Shown here: positions 54,477 through 63,273 of the stretch, one piece after another
Numbering within the stretch: position 1 is the stretch's first letter
How the letters are laid out: each line of letters begins with the position of its first letter
Source: Acidovorax radicis
GTDB lineage: Bacteria; Pseudomonadota; Gammaproteobacteria; Burkholderiales; Burkholderiaceae_C
Reading direction: 5' to 3'
NCBI RefSeq assembly: GCF_020510705.1
Contig: NZ_CP075184.1
Coordinates: 3,410,001-3,474,000, forward strand
DNA length: 64,000 nucleotides
The notes under the pieces: model-generated
The model's input: only the letters and a program-made list of their open reading frames with translations
The model's database searches: none
What the model was told of the DNA's origin: nothing
Position numbers and translations under genes: made by a program

Positions 54477-55259
54477 TCACTTCAACCACTTGTCTGCGGC
54501 CTGCTTGATGGTGCCCCGGCTGTCCACCAGGCCCCACACAAAGCCCATCACGCGCACATAGTCGGCGTCGTCGGTGGGCAGCATGAAGCCCAGGTAGTTC
54601 TTGGGCGTGAGGGGCGCGTCCACAAACGCGGCGGCCAGGCGTGGGTCGGTCTTGGCGTAGTGCAGGGCTTCATACGTCTCGGTGATCATCACGTCGCCCT
54701 TGCCCTCGGCAATCAGCGCAGGGATCTCGGCGTTCTTGTCGTGCGTGCCGACCTGCGCGGCCTTCAGGTTGGCCAGCACATAGGTCTCGTTGGTGCCGCC
54801 CGGGTTCTTGATGACGCGCACCGTGGGCTGGTTCATGGCGTCCACGCTGGTGTACTTGGCCTTGTCGGCCGCGCGCACCAGGGCCACTTTGCCAAAGGGG
54901 GCGTAGCCGGGCAGCATGTCAAAGAGGCGCATGCGGTTGACGTTGCGGGTGATGCCGCCCACGGCCACGTCAAACTTGTCGCCCTGCAAATCTTTGACCA
55001 AATTGGTCCAGGTGGTGGGCACGTATTCGATCTTCACGCCCAGCTCTTTCGCCATGGTTTCGATCACGTCGATGTCGTGGCCCGCGTAGCCCGCGTCGGT
55101 CTTGATGGCAAACGGGCGGTAGTCGCCGGGTGTGCCCACGCGGATGACCTTGGCCTCCAAAATCTTGTCGAGCCGGGGTCCGGCCTGCGCGGCCTGGCTG
55201 AAGGCAAGGGCGGCAACCATGGCGGCAGCGGCCAGGGCAAGGGTCTTTTTAACGATCAT
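54477..55259 (-). CDS. Periplasmic amino-acid-type solute-binding protein (family 3)
   Basis: 260 residues: a signal peptide (about 1-26, TLALAAAAMVAALAFSQAAQA) and a family 3 domain (IRVGTPGDYRPFAIKTDAGYAGHDIDVIE, DKFDVAVGGITRNVNR, VRVIKNPGGTNE). The layout also resembles periplasmic cyclohexadienyl dehydratases. No ABC permease genes are adjacent, which leaves both options open. GGAG lies upstream of the ATG. It converges with the SRPBCC gene. Confidence 0.85.
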   Translation of the reverse strand: MIVKKTLALAAAAMVAALAFSQAAQAGPRLDKILEAKVIRVGTPGDYRPFAIKTDAGYAGHDIDVIETMAKELGVKIEYVPTTWTNLVKDLQGDKFDVAVGGITRNVNRMRLFDMLPGYAPFGKVALVRAADKAKYTSVDAMNQPTVRVIKNPGGTNETYVLANLKAAQVGTHDKNAEIPALIAEGKGDVMITETYEALHYAKTDPRLAAAFVDAPLTPKNYLGFMLPTDDADYVRVMGFVWGLVDSRGTIKQAADKWLK

Positions 55260-55635
55260 TTTGAGGTTCTCCAGAGGGTGGTGGGCTTCTTGGCAAACTT
55301 GGCCAACTCGGCACACACGGAAGGGCCCACTGCGTGGCCCTGTGCGGTGAACGCAAGCATGGCGGGGGCCCACGTTACCGCAGGCCTCCATCCAAACCAT
55401 CGGGGCTTGCCCAGGGTGCAGGCACGTGGCCGCTTTGGCGCATGACCGAACACAGTGATGCACGTAGCGGTGCCCGTAGTGATGCCAAGAGTGGCGCCGA
55501 GAATGGTGACAGTTGGTAAAGTGGCAGAGCGCTGCAGTCGTTGAACACCAGCGCACCAGGCGTATGCAAATGCCATGCCACGGCTGCACGGCGCCAGGGC
55601 CAGGGCACGCTGGCGCAGGCCCCTGCTTACGCTCT

Positions 55636-55696
55636 ATTTTTTATAGCGCATTGCGCTTATCCAATAAGCGCTACGCGCCCATTTCTTATCAATCTG
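55636..55696 (+). repeat. Dispersed intergenic repeat, copy 8
   Basis: ATTTTTTATAGCGCA, TTGCGCTTATCCAATAAGCG, CTACGCGCCCATTTCTTATC: a clear copy about 40 bases before the acidic small-protein gene. Confidence 0.8.
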
Positions 55697-55732
55697 GGTT
55701 ACCCTGCCCGGCTTAGCAACCAAGGATTCGCC

Positions 55733-55981
55733 ATGAAAAAACTCAACGTCACCATTCAGCTCGAAATGTCTGTGCCCGACGACTGGGAGCTGACCGACAC
55801 GTCAGAGGGCACACCGGTCATCAAGCTGCCCGACGGCAAGTTCATGGACATCGCCATCGAGCCCCTGTTCGCCACCGACCCCGAAGCCCTGTGGAGCAGC
55901 ACCGAGGACGAAAACGTGCTCGACGACATTCTGGACATGGTGGAGAGCGAAGTAGTGACTTATGAATTTGTGACGCACTGA
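55733..55981 (+). CDS. Small acidic hypothetical protein
   Basis: 82 residues, not recognised. KKLNVTIQLEMSVPDDWELT and IKLPDGKFMDIAIEPLFATD suggest a small beta-rich domain, followed by a strongly acidic helix (STEDENVLDDILDMVESE). AAGGA precedes the ATG. Codon use fits the core genome. No functional clue in the neighbours. Confidence 0.6.
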   Translation: MKKLNVTIQLEMSVPDDWELTDTSEGTPVIKLPDGKFMDIAIEPLFATDPEALWSSTEDENVLDDILDMVESEVVTYEFVTH

Positions 55982-56149
55982 GCTGCGCACGGGTGCGGAT
56001 GGGCATCGCACGCCCTTTCCACCACCTTTGCACCACCATCGCACGCGATGCACCCGTGATTCAAGGGTGACTCCAACGCCGTGGACACGACCCACGCGCA
56101 GGGCCGTGGGGTGTCCATCAACGTCATCCAATGAGAACGTGTTCACGAC

Positions 56150-57412
56150 CTACAGCTGCGACCGCAGCAAGGCCGTCATCTTCTCGGTCAGTCTTTCGCG
56201 CCAGGGGCGCTCCAGCCAGTCGTCATAGGTCACGCGGCGCGAGCGCTGAATGTCGCCTTCAAACACCTTGCTCTGGCGCAGTGCAAACGCCCCGTCCAGC
56301 ACGTTGAGGTTGGCCTCGTCGTTCAGGCGGAACGACCGGTTGTCAAAGTTGGTGGAGCCCACTGACACCAGCAGCTCGTCCACGATCATGACCTTGCAGT
56401 GGTACATGGTGGGCTGGTATTCGTAAATCTCCGCGCCTGCCTTCAACAGCTCGCCCCAGGTGGCGCGCGATGCCGCCTTGACGGTTTCGGTGTCCGTGTG
56501 TTCGCCGGGCGTGACGATGCGCACACGCACCCCCCTCGCCAGCGCCCCCATGAGCAGCTTGCGTGTGAGCGCGTCGGGCACAAAATAGGCCGCCGACAAG
56601 TCCAGGCTGCGCTCGGCGGCAGTGATAGCGAGGTAAACCATGAGCTGCATGCTCTCGCTGCCGCTCGATGGCGAGCTGGAGAACATCTGCGCCTTTTGCC
56701 CACCCGCCGAGGCGATGTGTGGAAAGTACGCCTCGCCATGCAGCACCTTGCCGGTGACCTTGAGCCAGTTGTCCAAAAAAGTGGCCTGCATCTGCGCCAC
56801 GGCAGGGCCGCGCACCAGGTAGTGCGAGTCACGCCAGTGGTCGGGGTCTCGCGCATCGCCCGTCCATGCGGGGGCAATGCCCACGCCGCCGGTAAAACCC
56901 ACCTGCCCGTCCACCACCAGCAGCTTGCGGTGGGTGCGGTTGTTCAGGCGGGCCAGGTTGTACCAATGGGGTTTGTGGAATTTCTCGATCTGGACGCCCG
57001 CTGCCTTCATCTCGGACAGATAGCTTTCCTCGATCTTGGCACTGCCCACCCAGTCGATCAGCACATGCACCGGCACACCGGCACGGGCGCGTTCGCTCAG
57101 GGCATCGGCAAACCGCTTGCCGATGTCGCCCGACCAGTAGATGTAGGTCTCGAACGTGATGCTTTTTTGCGCGGCGCTGATGGCCGCCAGCATGGGGGGA
57201 AAGATCTGGTCGCCGTTGAGCAGCTCGGTCACCTCGTTGCCGTCCACCAGGGCCGGGCCGAGCAAGCTGCCCAGTGCGCGCTCAAACTGCGGGCTGGCGG
57301 TCTGGTACAGGCGGGGCAACTGTTGCTGCACCTTTTTCTCGCCGGCGGTGAAATTGAGCGCCAACAGCACCAGCACCCCGGTGGCCAATGCAGTGAGTAG
57401 AACGGTGAACAT
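56150..57412 (-). CDS. Cardiolipin synthase-like phospholipase D family protein
   Basis: 420 residues: an N-terminal membrane helix (MFTVLLTALATGVLVLLALNF) and two PLD domains with HKD motifs THRKLLVVDGQVGFTGG and MYHCKVMIVDELLVSVGSTN; both keep His, Lys and Asp. It would join two phosphatidylglycerols, or related lipids, at the inner membrane. An in-frame ATG at 57445 is possible, but 57412 starts directly with the hydrophobic helix. Confidence 0.9.
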   Translation of the reverse strand: MFTVLLTALATGVLVLLALNFTAGEKKVQQQLPRLYQTASPQFERALGSLLGPALVDGNEVTELLNGDQIFPPMLAAISAAQKSITFETYIYWSGDIGKRFADALSERARAGVPVHVLIDWVGSAKIEESYLSEMKAAGVQIEKFHKPHWYNLARLNNRTHRKLLVVDGQVGFTGGVGIAPAWTGDARDPDHWRDSHYLVRGPAVAQMQATFLDNWLKVTGKVLHGEAYFPHIASAGGQKAQMFSSSPSSGSESMQLMVYLAITAAERSLDLSAAYFVPDALTRKLLMGALARGVRVRIVTPGEHTDTETVKAASRATWGELLKAGAEIYEYQPTMYHCKVMIVDELLVSVGSTNFDNRSFRLNDEANLNVLDGAFALRQSKVFEGDIQRSRRVTYDDWLERPWRERLTEKMTALLRSQL

Positions 57413-57607
57413 GGTGGAACGGCGGCACCCCGCTGCTTTTTGCATGGCGCGATTGTGGATGTCGACCTGTAGGCCCGATGTAGGCCGACACCGCCAACGC
57501 TGGGCGGCACAATCGCGGGATGCGGGCCGTGCAAGCGCGGCCACAACGCACTTGCCACGCACCTGCCACACACTCACCCTCACCGCATTTTTTACTGTTG
57601 CCCTGCC

Positions 57608-58543
57608 GTGTCTGAATCTGCCCACCCCGCCCTCCCTGCCCTCATCCACCCCGCCCGCCTCATCAACCGCCGCAGCGCCTTGATCGGCACGGCGGGCCTT
57701 CTTGCTCAGCCCGCCCTGGTGGCGCCACTGCACGCCAAGCCCTTGCCACCCGCACCCACGGTATGGCCCCAGGCGCTGCAGGTGCCAGGGGGCGTGGCGC
57801 GGCTGTCGCTGGGCCCGGCGGCCACACGGCCCGTGGCGCAGGTGCGCCAGGGCGATGTGGACGTGCCGCTGCGGGTGGTGGGCGACGCCATTGAGTGGAC
57901 GGCCGTCGTGGGCATACCGCTGGCCGCTGCGCCGGGCGATGCCTTCATCACCGTGTTGGCCGAAGGCGGCGGCAGCCCGCGCCTGGTGCACTACAGCGTG
58001 GCCCCCAAGCAATACCAAGAGCAGCGCCTGAAAGTGTCGCCGCGCACGGTGGACCTCTCGCCCGAAGACCAGGCCCGCTACGAACGCGAGCGCGATCACC
58101 AGGCCGGGGTGATGGCCACCTTCACCGAGCAGCCTGCAGGTGCGGCCCTGCCATCGCTGCGCATGCGGGTGCCCGTGCCGGGGCGGCGGTCCAGCTCGTT
58201 CGGGCTGCGGCGCGTGTTCAACGGCCAGCCGCGCAATCCGCACAGCGGCATGGACATCGCCGCCGCCACGGGCACGCCCGTCGTGGCGCCGCTGCCGGGC
58301 CGGGTGATTGACGTGGGCGACTACTTCTTCAACGGCGGCACGGTGTGGCTGGACCACGGCCAGGGCCTGCTGACCATGTACTGCCACCTGAGCAGCGTGG
58401 ATGTGCGCGTGGGCGATGTGGTGAACGCGGGCGATGCGTTCTGCAAGGTGGGCGCCACCGGCCGCGTGACCGGCCCACACCTGCACTGGGGCGTGATGCT
58501 CAACCGCACCATGGTGGACCCGGCGCTGTTCGTACCCGCATAA
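57608..58543 (+). CDS. M23-family metallopeptidase
   Basis: 311 residues from a GTG. A twin-arginine-like or Sec-type leader is seen (NRRSALIGTAGLLAQPALVA), then a peptidoglycanase M23 N-domain-like part (about 50-180) and the LytM/M23 domain (about 195-305): FGLRRVFNGQPRNPHSGMDI (H-x3-D), HLHWGV, with MYCHLSS between. It is a periplasmic endopeptidase or amidase activator acting on peptidoglycan. Divergent from the cardiolipin synthase gene with about 195 bases between. Confidence 0.9.
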   Translation: MSESAHPALPALIHPARLINRRSALIGTAGLLAQPALVAPLHAKPLPPAPTVWPQALQVPGGVARLSLGPAATRPVAQVRQGDVDVPLRVVGDAIEWTAVVGIPLAAAPGDAFITVLAEGGGSPRLVHYSVAPKQYQEQRLKVSPRTVDLSPEDQARYERERDHQAGVMATFTEQPAGAALPSLRMRVPVPGRRSSSFGLRRVFNGQPRNPHSGMDIAAATGTPVVAPLPGRVIDVGDYFFNGGTVWLDHGQGLLTMYCHLSSVDVRVGDVVNAGDAFCKVGATGRVTGPHLHWGVMLNRTMVDPALFVPA

Positions 58544-58563
58544 GGCGCAGAGCCTTTCACCAT

Positions 58564-58620
58564 AGCTATTCATTTGATAGCTTCTACCGCTTATCCATCA
58601 AGCGCTAGAGGCCATTTTTA
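58564..58620 (+). repeat. Dispersed intergenic repeat, copy 9 (interrupted by IS1595-family element)
   Basis: TAGCTATTCATTTGATAGCT, TCTACCGCTTATCCATCAAG, CGCTAGAGGCCATTTTTA. The IS at 58621 sits at the trailing edge of the repeat: the sequence resumes at 59690 with ATCAAAACTC, the expected A/T-rich end. Confidence 0.85.
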
Positions 58621-59681
58621 CCTGATTAGCGACATACCTCAGATTGCGCAGAACAAAGCCCAGCCAGAGGACTCCAACGGACATGCCGAGTTCTCGGCGC
58701 CAAGGAGCAAGCGATGTCCATCAACACCATCCAGTTCCAGCGCGGGCTGTCGCTGCCACAATTTCAGTCTCAGTACGGCAGCGATCAGCAGTGCGAGCAG
58801 GCCCTGGTGGCCGCCCGCTGGCCCGATGGCTGGCAGTGCGCGCATTGCGGCTGCAAGCGCTTTTTTCACCCCCGCAATGGCACGGGCCGTCTGCTGTGGG
58901 AGTGCTTGCTTTGTGGCTACCAAAGCTCATCCATCGTGGGCACTGTGATGGAACACACCCATGTGCCCCTAAAGCTGTGGTTTCTTGCCATGTACCTGCT
59001 GACGCAGAACAAGAACGCCATCAGCGCCCTGGCGCTCAAGCGCCAGTTGGGCGTGTCCTACAAAACGGCATGGCTGATGAAGCACAAACTGATGCAGGCC
59101 ATGGCCCAGCGCGATGCGCGCTACCTGCTGCAAGGGCGGGTGGAGATTGACGATGCCTACCTTGGGGGCGAGCGGGCAGGCCACATCAACGGCGGGCGCC
59201 GCGCAGCCAACAAGACGGCCTTCGTCGCCGCAGTGCAGACCAGCGTCGATGGCCGGCCCCTGTACATGCACTTGACGCCTGTGCAGGACTTTACCAACCA
59301 GCACATGCGGCAATGGGCACAGGGCCACCTGGCGGCGGGCTGCCACGTGGTCAGCGACGGCACGCGTGCCTTTGCGCAGGTGCAGCAGGCGCAGGCCACG
59401 CATGAGCGCCACGTGACTGGAGGTGGGCGCCAGGGGGCGCAGACACCTCAGCTGCGTTGGGTGAACACCTTGCTGGGCAACCTCAAGACCAGCATGGCAG
59501 GAACCTATCACTCGTTTGACCACACCAGGTATGCCCAGCGCTACTTGGCCGAGTTCTGCTGGCGATTCAACCGCCGCTTTGATCTGCCTGCCATGCTGCC
59601 CAGACTGTTGAAGGCCTTGGTGACTACTGGCCCACTGCCTTTGAAGCTGCTGCAGGTATCTGAGGTAAGTAGCTAATCAGG
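58621..59681 (+). mobile_element. IS1595-family (ISXO2-like) insertion sequence, 1061 bp
   Basis: The ends are CCTGATTAGCGAC...TACCTCAGAT on the left and its imperfect inverted copy on the right (ATCTGAGGTAAGTAGCTAATCAGG). An 8-bp target duplication, CATTTTTA, flanks it at 58613-58620 and 59682-59689, the size typical for this family. One intact transposase gene. Confidence 0.94.
58714..59676 (+). CDS. IS1595-family transposase
   Basis: 320 residues. An N-terminal zinc ribbon (CAHCGCKRF ... CLLCGY) precedes the ISXO2-like catalytic domain: first acid in [13 protein letters not shown], second in [10 protein letters not shown], and the late H-x-D-H...E stretch [20 protein letters not shown]. 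Complete length for the family; the stop is inside the right terminal repeat. Confidence 0.95.
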   Translation: MSINTIQFQRGLSLPQFQSQYGSDQQCEQALVAARWPDGWQCAHCGCKRFFHPRNGTGRLLWECLLCGYQSSSIVGTVMEHTHVPLKLWFLAMYLLTQNKNAISALALKRQLGVSYKTAWLMKHKLMQAMAQRDARYLLQGRVEIDDAYLGGERAGHINGGRRAANKTAFVAAVQTSVDGRPLYMHLTPVQDFTNQHMRQWAQGHLAAGCHVVSDGTRAFAQVQQAQATHERHVTGGGRQGAQTPQLRWVNTLLGNLKTSMAGTYHSFDHTRYAQRYLAEFCWRFNRRFDLPAMLPRLLKALVTTGPLPLKLLQVSEVSS

Positions 59682-59707
59682 CATTTTTAATCAAAACTCT
59701 TCCACGC

Positions 59708-60244
59708 ATGACCCCGCGCCTGATCCGCTTCAACAAACCCTATGGCGTGCTGAGCCAGTTCACGCCCGAAGGCAAGTGGCAGGGCCTGAAGGACTACATC
59801 GACCTGCCCGGCGTGTATGTGGCCGGGCGGCTGGATGCCGACAGCGAAGGGCTGCTGCTGCTGACCAACGACGGCAAGCAACAGGCCCGCATTGCCGACC
59901 CGCGCTTCAAGATGGAGAAGACCTACTGGGTGCAGGTGGAAGGCATCCCCAGTGCTACCGCGCTGGCCGCACTGCGCAGTGGCGTGGTGCTGAACGACGG
60001 CCCCACCCTGCCCGCCCGCGCGCGCCTGCTGGAGCCCGCGCCTGCGGTGTGGGACCGCACCCCACCCATCCGCGAGCGCAAGGCCATCCCCACCACGTGG
60101 ATCGAACTCATCATCCGCGAAGGCCGCAACCGCCAGGTGCGCCGCATGACGGCCGCCGTGGGCCACCCCACGCTGCGGCTCATCCGCGCGGCCATCGGGC
60201 CCTACACGCTCGAAGGGCTTGCGCCGGGTACTTGGGAAGGTTGA
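59708..60244 (+). CDS. rluE: RluE-type rRNA/tRNA pseudouridine synthase
   Basis: 178 residues, short like RluE and lacking an S4 domain. [12 protein letters not shown] starts the RsuA-family core; the catalytic Asp is in [45 protein letters not shown] is the conserved end. In E. coli RluE makes pseudouridine 2457 of 23S rRNA. The IS just upstream may have displaced its promoter; only 27 bases separate the IS end from the ATG. Confidence 0.9.
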   Translation: MTPRLIRFNKPYGVLSQFTPEGKWQGLKDYIDLPGVYVAGRLDADSEGLLLLTNDGKQQARIADPRFKMEKTYWVQVEGIPSATALAALRSGVVLNDGPTLPARARLLEPAPAVWDRTPPIRERKAIPTTWIELIIREGRNRQVRRMTAAVGHPTLRLIRAAIGPYTLEGLAPGTWEG

Positions 60245-60321
60245 CGCGGGCCAACCACGCCCGAAAGTGCTGCGCCGCAAGCTATACGGCTATCAGCCTG
60301 CACGTTTTTTTCAAAACATGT

Positions 60322-60335
60322 ATGATGATCATCAT
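60322..60335. promoter_or_regulatory. 14-bp palindrome over the TetR start codons (putative operator)
   Basis: ATGATGATCATCAT is a perfect palindrome covering the possible start codons of the TetR gene. The identical 14-mer occurs again at 61017-61030, ahead of the next genes. A palindrome at the regulator's own start, repeated before the downstream unit, is typical of TetR operators. Confidence 0.65.
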
Positions 60336-60927
60336 GCGAAACATAAAAACGAATGCCAGGACTGCCGCCAAAGAGGCGACCCACGAGCGTATCGTGTCGG
60401 TCGCATCACGCGCCATCCGCCGCAGTGGATACGACGGCACGGGTGTCGCAGACATCATGAAAGAAGCGGGTCTGACACACGGCGCGTTCTATGCACACTT
60501 CGACTCCCGTGAGGCCATGTTGGCCGAGGCATCCCGCCAGGCCTGCGCCGACTCTGCATTGGCTGTGGCCCGCGTGGTGGCGAGTGCCCCAGCCCAGCAG
60601 GCCCTGGCGTCCATGTTGGGCGCTTACCTCTCGCGCGAGCATGTCCAGCAAACCGAACGAGGGTGCCCACTGGCCGCACTGGGCTCTGAAACGCACCGGC
60701 AGACCCCCGAGGTACGCCGCATCACCACGCAGCACATCAAGGAAATGATCGACTTGGTGGCACGCCAGTCGCCCGACTGGGGACAACCCGATGCACACGA
60801 ACACGCGCTTGTCACGGTGGCCACCATGGTGGGCGCGCTGGTGCTGGCCCGGGCGGTGGACGAACCATCGCTGTCGGATGGCCTGCGAGAAGCAGCACTC
60901 AAACACCTGTCGCCTCCCGGCCACTGA
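60334..60927 (+). CDS. TetR-family transcriptional regulator
   Basis: 197 residues. The N-terminal HTH is seen as ERIVSVASRAIRRSGYDGTG and VADIMKEAGLTHGAFYAHFDSREAML; the C-terminal ligand domain includes a GCPLAALGSE stretch, typical of the subgroup linked to oxidoreductases. ATGs at 60322 and 60325 are also in frame. No Shine-Dalgarno is visible. It probably represses itself and the downstream oxidoreductase genes through the duplicated palindrome. Confidence 0.92.
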   Translation: MRNIKTNARTAAKEATHERIVSVASRAIRRSGYDGTGVADIMKEAGLTHGAFYAHFDSREAMLAEASRQACADSALAVARVVASAPAQQALASMLGAYLSREHVQQTERGCPLAALGSETHRQTPEVRRITTQHIKEMIDLVARQSPDWGQPDAHEHALVTVATMVGALVLARAVDEPSLSDGLREAALKHLSPPGH

Positions 60928-61016
60928 ATTCGACCCTCGCCACGAGCTATCGGCAGGTGTCCGGTAGGGGGTGATTTTTGTAACCTGATTTTTTCATTTT
61001 TCGCTCGCTATTACAA

Positions 61017-61030
61017 ATGATGATCATCAT
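61017..61030. promoter_or_regulatory. Second copy of the 14-bp TetR palindrome
   Basis: Identical to 60322-60335. It starts a 38-codon frame (61017-61133) whose stop overlaps the ATG of the SDR remnant (ATGA); that frame begins MMIIM exactly as the TetR frame does, because both start inside the palindrome. Whether it is translated is unknown. Confidence 0.65.
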
Positions 61031-61129
61031 GCCAGTAAGCCACCAAACCATCAACGACTGCGACCCGCTCCATCAAGAAATGAGCGCGCCAGGTCGCGTG
61101 AACGGCCCACGCGCTGGTGGGGCACTGCA

Positions 61130-61246
61130 ATGAGCACCCACGGCACAGTGGCATGGGTCACAGGGGCTTCTTCGGGCATTGGCCAGGCCACGGCCCTGCA
61201 GCTGGCTGACGCCGGTGTGCGCAAAGACCTGCGGCTGCAGGGCTGA
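61130..61246 (+). pseudogene. Short-chain dehydrogenase 5' remnant
   Basis: 38 codons. The first 29 (MSTHGTVAWVTGASSGIGQ then ATALQLADAG) are the intact N-terminus of an SDR with the TGASSGIG cofactor loop. The frame then changes to VRKDLRLQG and stops, so the rest of the gene is deleted. It is the former first gene under the TetR palindrome. Confidence 0.8.
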
Positions 61247-61314
61247 AAAAACGTTCACACCACCATGCCCGTCACAACACACCCAACACGCCCAACACCA
61301 ACCAAGGGAACACC

Positions 61315-62316
61315 ATGAAAGCCTTTGTCATCGATAAGTACGCCAAAAACCGCGCCCTGCGTTTGGCCGACCTGCCCCAACCAGAGCTGCAGGATGACGA
61401 AGTGCTGGTGGAGGTTCACGCCGCTGGAGTGAACCTGCTCGACGCCAAAATCCGCAACGGCGAGTTCAAACGCATCCTGCCCTACAAGCTTCCGCTCACC
61501 CTGGGCCACGATGTGGCGGGCGTGGTGGTCAAGGTCGGCCCGCGTGTGCGGCAGTTCACGCCGGGTGACGAGGTCTATGCGCGGGTGGATGACTTTCGCA
61601 TCGGCACCTTCGCCGAGTTGGTACCCGTCAAGGAGACCTCACTGGCGCTGAAGCCCCGCAACCTCACGATGGTGGAGGCCGCCTCGATACCCTTGGTGGG
61701 CCTTACGGCATGGCAGGCGCTGGTAGAGCGGGCCCAACTTCACCGTGGGCAAAAGGTGTTTATCCAGGCGGGTTCTGGCGGTGTGGGCACGTTTGCCATC
61801 CAGCTGGCCAAACACCTGGGCGCTACGGTGGCCACTACCGCCAGCGCAGGCAGCGCAGCCCTGGTCAAGGGCCTGGGCGCCGATGTCGTGGTGGACTACA
61901 AGACCCAGGATTTCGAAGAGGCGCTGCACAACTATGACGTGGTGCTAAACAGCCAGGACAGCAAGACGCTGGAGAAGTCGCTGCGTGTGCTCAAAGGGGG
62001 CGGCAAGCTGCTGTCGATCTCGGGCCCACCCGATCCCGCATTTGCAAAAGGCATCGCGGCCCCGGCGTTCGTGAAGTTCGTGATCCGGCTACTGAGCGCT
62101 GGCATCCGCCGCCGGGCGCGCGCGCGCCGTGTGGACTATTCGTTCCTGTTCATGAAGGCTGATGGCCGCCAATTGCAAGAGATCACCCGGCTGATGGAGG
62201 CCAAGGCCATCCGCCCCGTGATCGACAAGGTGTTTGCGTTCGATGCCACCAACGACGCGCTCAATTATGTGCAGACCGGCCATGCCAAAGGCAAGGTGGT
62301 CATCGAGGTCAAGTAA
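61315..62316 (+). CDS. NAD(P)H-dependent quinone oxidoreductase-like MDR protein
   Basis: 333 residues, zinc-free medium-chain reductase. DEVLVEVHAAGVNLLDAKIRNG and LTLGHDVAGVVVKVG form the N-domain; the nucleotide loop is VFIQAGSGGVGTFAIQLAKHLGA. It reduces quinones or enones with NADPH. AAGGGAACACC precedes the ATG. It follows the TetR palindrome and SDR remnant, and an intact SDR follows, a common stress-responsive group. Confidence 0.93.
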   Translation: MKAFVIDKYAKNRALRLADLPQPELQDDEVLVEVHAAGVNLLDAKIRNGEFKRILPYKLPLTLGHDVAGVVVKVGPRVRQFTPGDEVYARVDDFRIGTFAELVPVKETSLALKPRNLTMVEAASIPLVGLTAWQALVERAQLHRGQKVFIQAGSGGVGTFAIQLAKHLGATVATTASAGSAALVKGLGADVVVDYKTQDFEEALHNYDVVLNSQDSKTLEKSLRVLKGGGKLLSISGPPDPAFAKGIAAPAFVKFVIRLLSAGIRRRARARRVDYSFLFMKADGRQLQEITRLMEAKAIRPVIDKVFAFDATNDALNYVQTGHAKGKVVIEVK

Positions 62317-62400
62317 GGCCCTACCGATAGCTAGTCCACGGAATCACTGCACCGCTGCACCACAACACGCGTGCCGCATTCATCTGCCTTTCATCCTTGG

Positions 62401-62420
62401 CCCTCGGCCCTCGGCCCTCG
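62401..62420 (+). repeat. Short tandem repeat of CCCTCGG
   Basis: Nearly three copies of a 7-bp unit, 10 bases before a second, longer 7-bp tandem repeat. Noncoding, in the leader of the SDR gene. Confidence 0.8.
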
Positions 62421-62430
62421 TTCCCTTCCC

Positions 62431-62485
62431 TCTCACCTCTCACCTCTCACCTCTCACCTCTCACCTCTCACCTCTCACCTCTCAC
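62431..62485 (+). repeat. 7-bp tandem repeat (TCTCACC), 7.9 copies
   Basis: Seven perfect copies plus six bases of TCTCACC end 15 bases before the SDR start codon, just ahead of its GGAG. Such an array between promoter and ribosome site can change length by slippage and so alter spacing or mRNA structure. Confidence 0.95.
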
Positions 62486-62500
62486 ATTCTGGAGTTCCCC

Positions 62501-63205
62501 ATGAAAATCGAAAACGCTGTGGTTCTTGTCACCGGTGCCAATCGTGGCATCGGCCTGAGTTTTGCGCGCGAATTGCTCGCCCGTGGCGCCCGCAAGGTGT
62601 ACGCCGCAGCGCGCACCCCGGCCACCATCACGATGGCCGGGGTGCAGGCATTGCAGCTCGACGTCAACAAGCCTGAAGACGTGGCGGCTGCGGCGGCGCT
62701 GGCGCACGATGTAACGCTGGTCATCAACAACGCAGGCATCGCCCAGCCCGGCGGCTTTCTGGCGGCCGACAGCGAAGAAGTGACCCGCCGCCTTTTTGAA
62801 ACCAACGTCTATGGCGTGCTGCGCGTAAGCAAAGCCTTTGCGCCCATCCTCAAGGCCCATGGCGGCGGTGCGCTGCTCAATGTGTTGTCGGTAGCGTCGT
62901 GGGTGAATGGCGGTGAGCTGGCGGCCTATTCGGCCAGCAAGGCAGCGGCCTGGTCGCTCACCAACGCCTTGCGCTACGAGTTGGCAGAACAAAAGACGCA
63001 TGTGATGGGCCTGCACATGGCCTATGTCGATACCGACCTCACACGGGGCCTCAAAGCGCCCAAATCCAGCCCCGACGAGATCGTGCGCCGTGCACTGGAC
63101 GGGCTTGAAGCGGGTGCGGATGAAGTGCTGGCCGACGACCTCACCCAGCACGTCAAATCAGGGCTGTCAGCCGATCGACCCAGCTATCTGCCGCCAATAG
63201 CCTGA
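62501..63205 (+). CDS. SDR-family oxidoreductase
   Basis: 234 residues of the classical SDR type: cofactor loop VTGANRGIGLSFAREL, NNAG in LVINNAGIAQPGG, and the catalytic S-Y-K seen as VLSVASWVNGGELAAYSASKAA. GGAGTTCCCC precedes the ATG. It follows the MDR gene on the same strand with about 185 bases between, and carries the 7-bp repeat array in its leader. Substrate unknown. Confidence 0.93.
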   Translation: MKIENAVVLVTGANRGIGLSFARELLARGARKVYAAARTPATITMAGVQALQLDVNKPEDVAAAAALAHDVTLVINNAGIAQPGGFLAADSEEVTRRLFETNVYGVLRVSKAFAPILKAHGGGALLNVLSVASWVNGGELAAYSASKAAAWSLTNALRYELAEQKTHVMGLHMAYVDTDLTRGLKAPKSSPDEIVRRALDGLEAGADEVLADDLTQHVKSGLSADRPSYLPPIA

Positions 63206-63273
63206 ACCGGTGTGACGCAAAAAGCATCCGCATGACTGTCGCAACAGCAACGTCTGTCCACCCCCAGCCCGCA

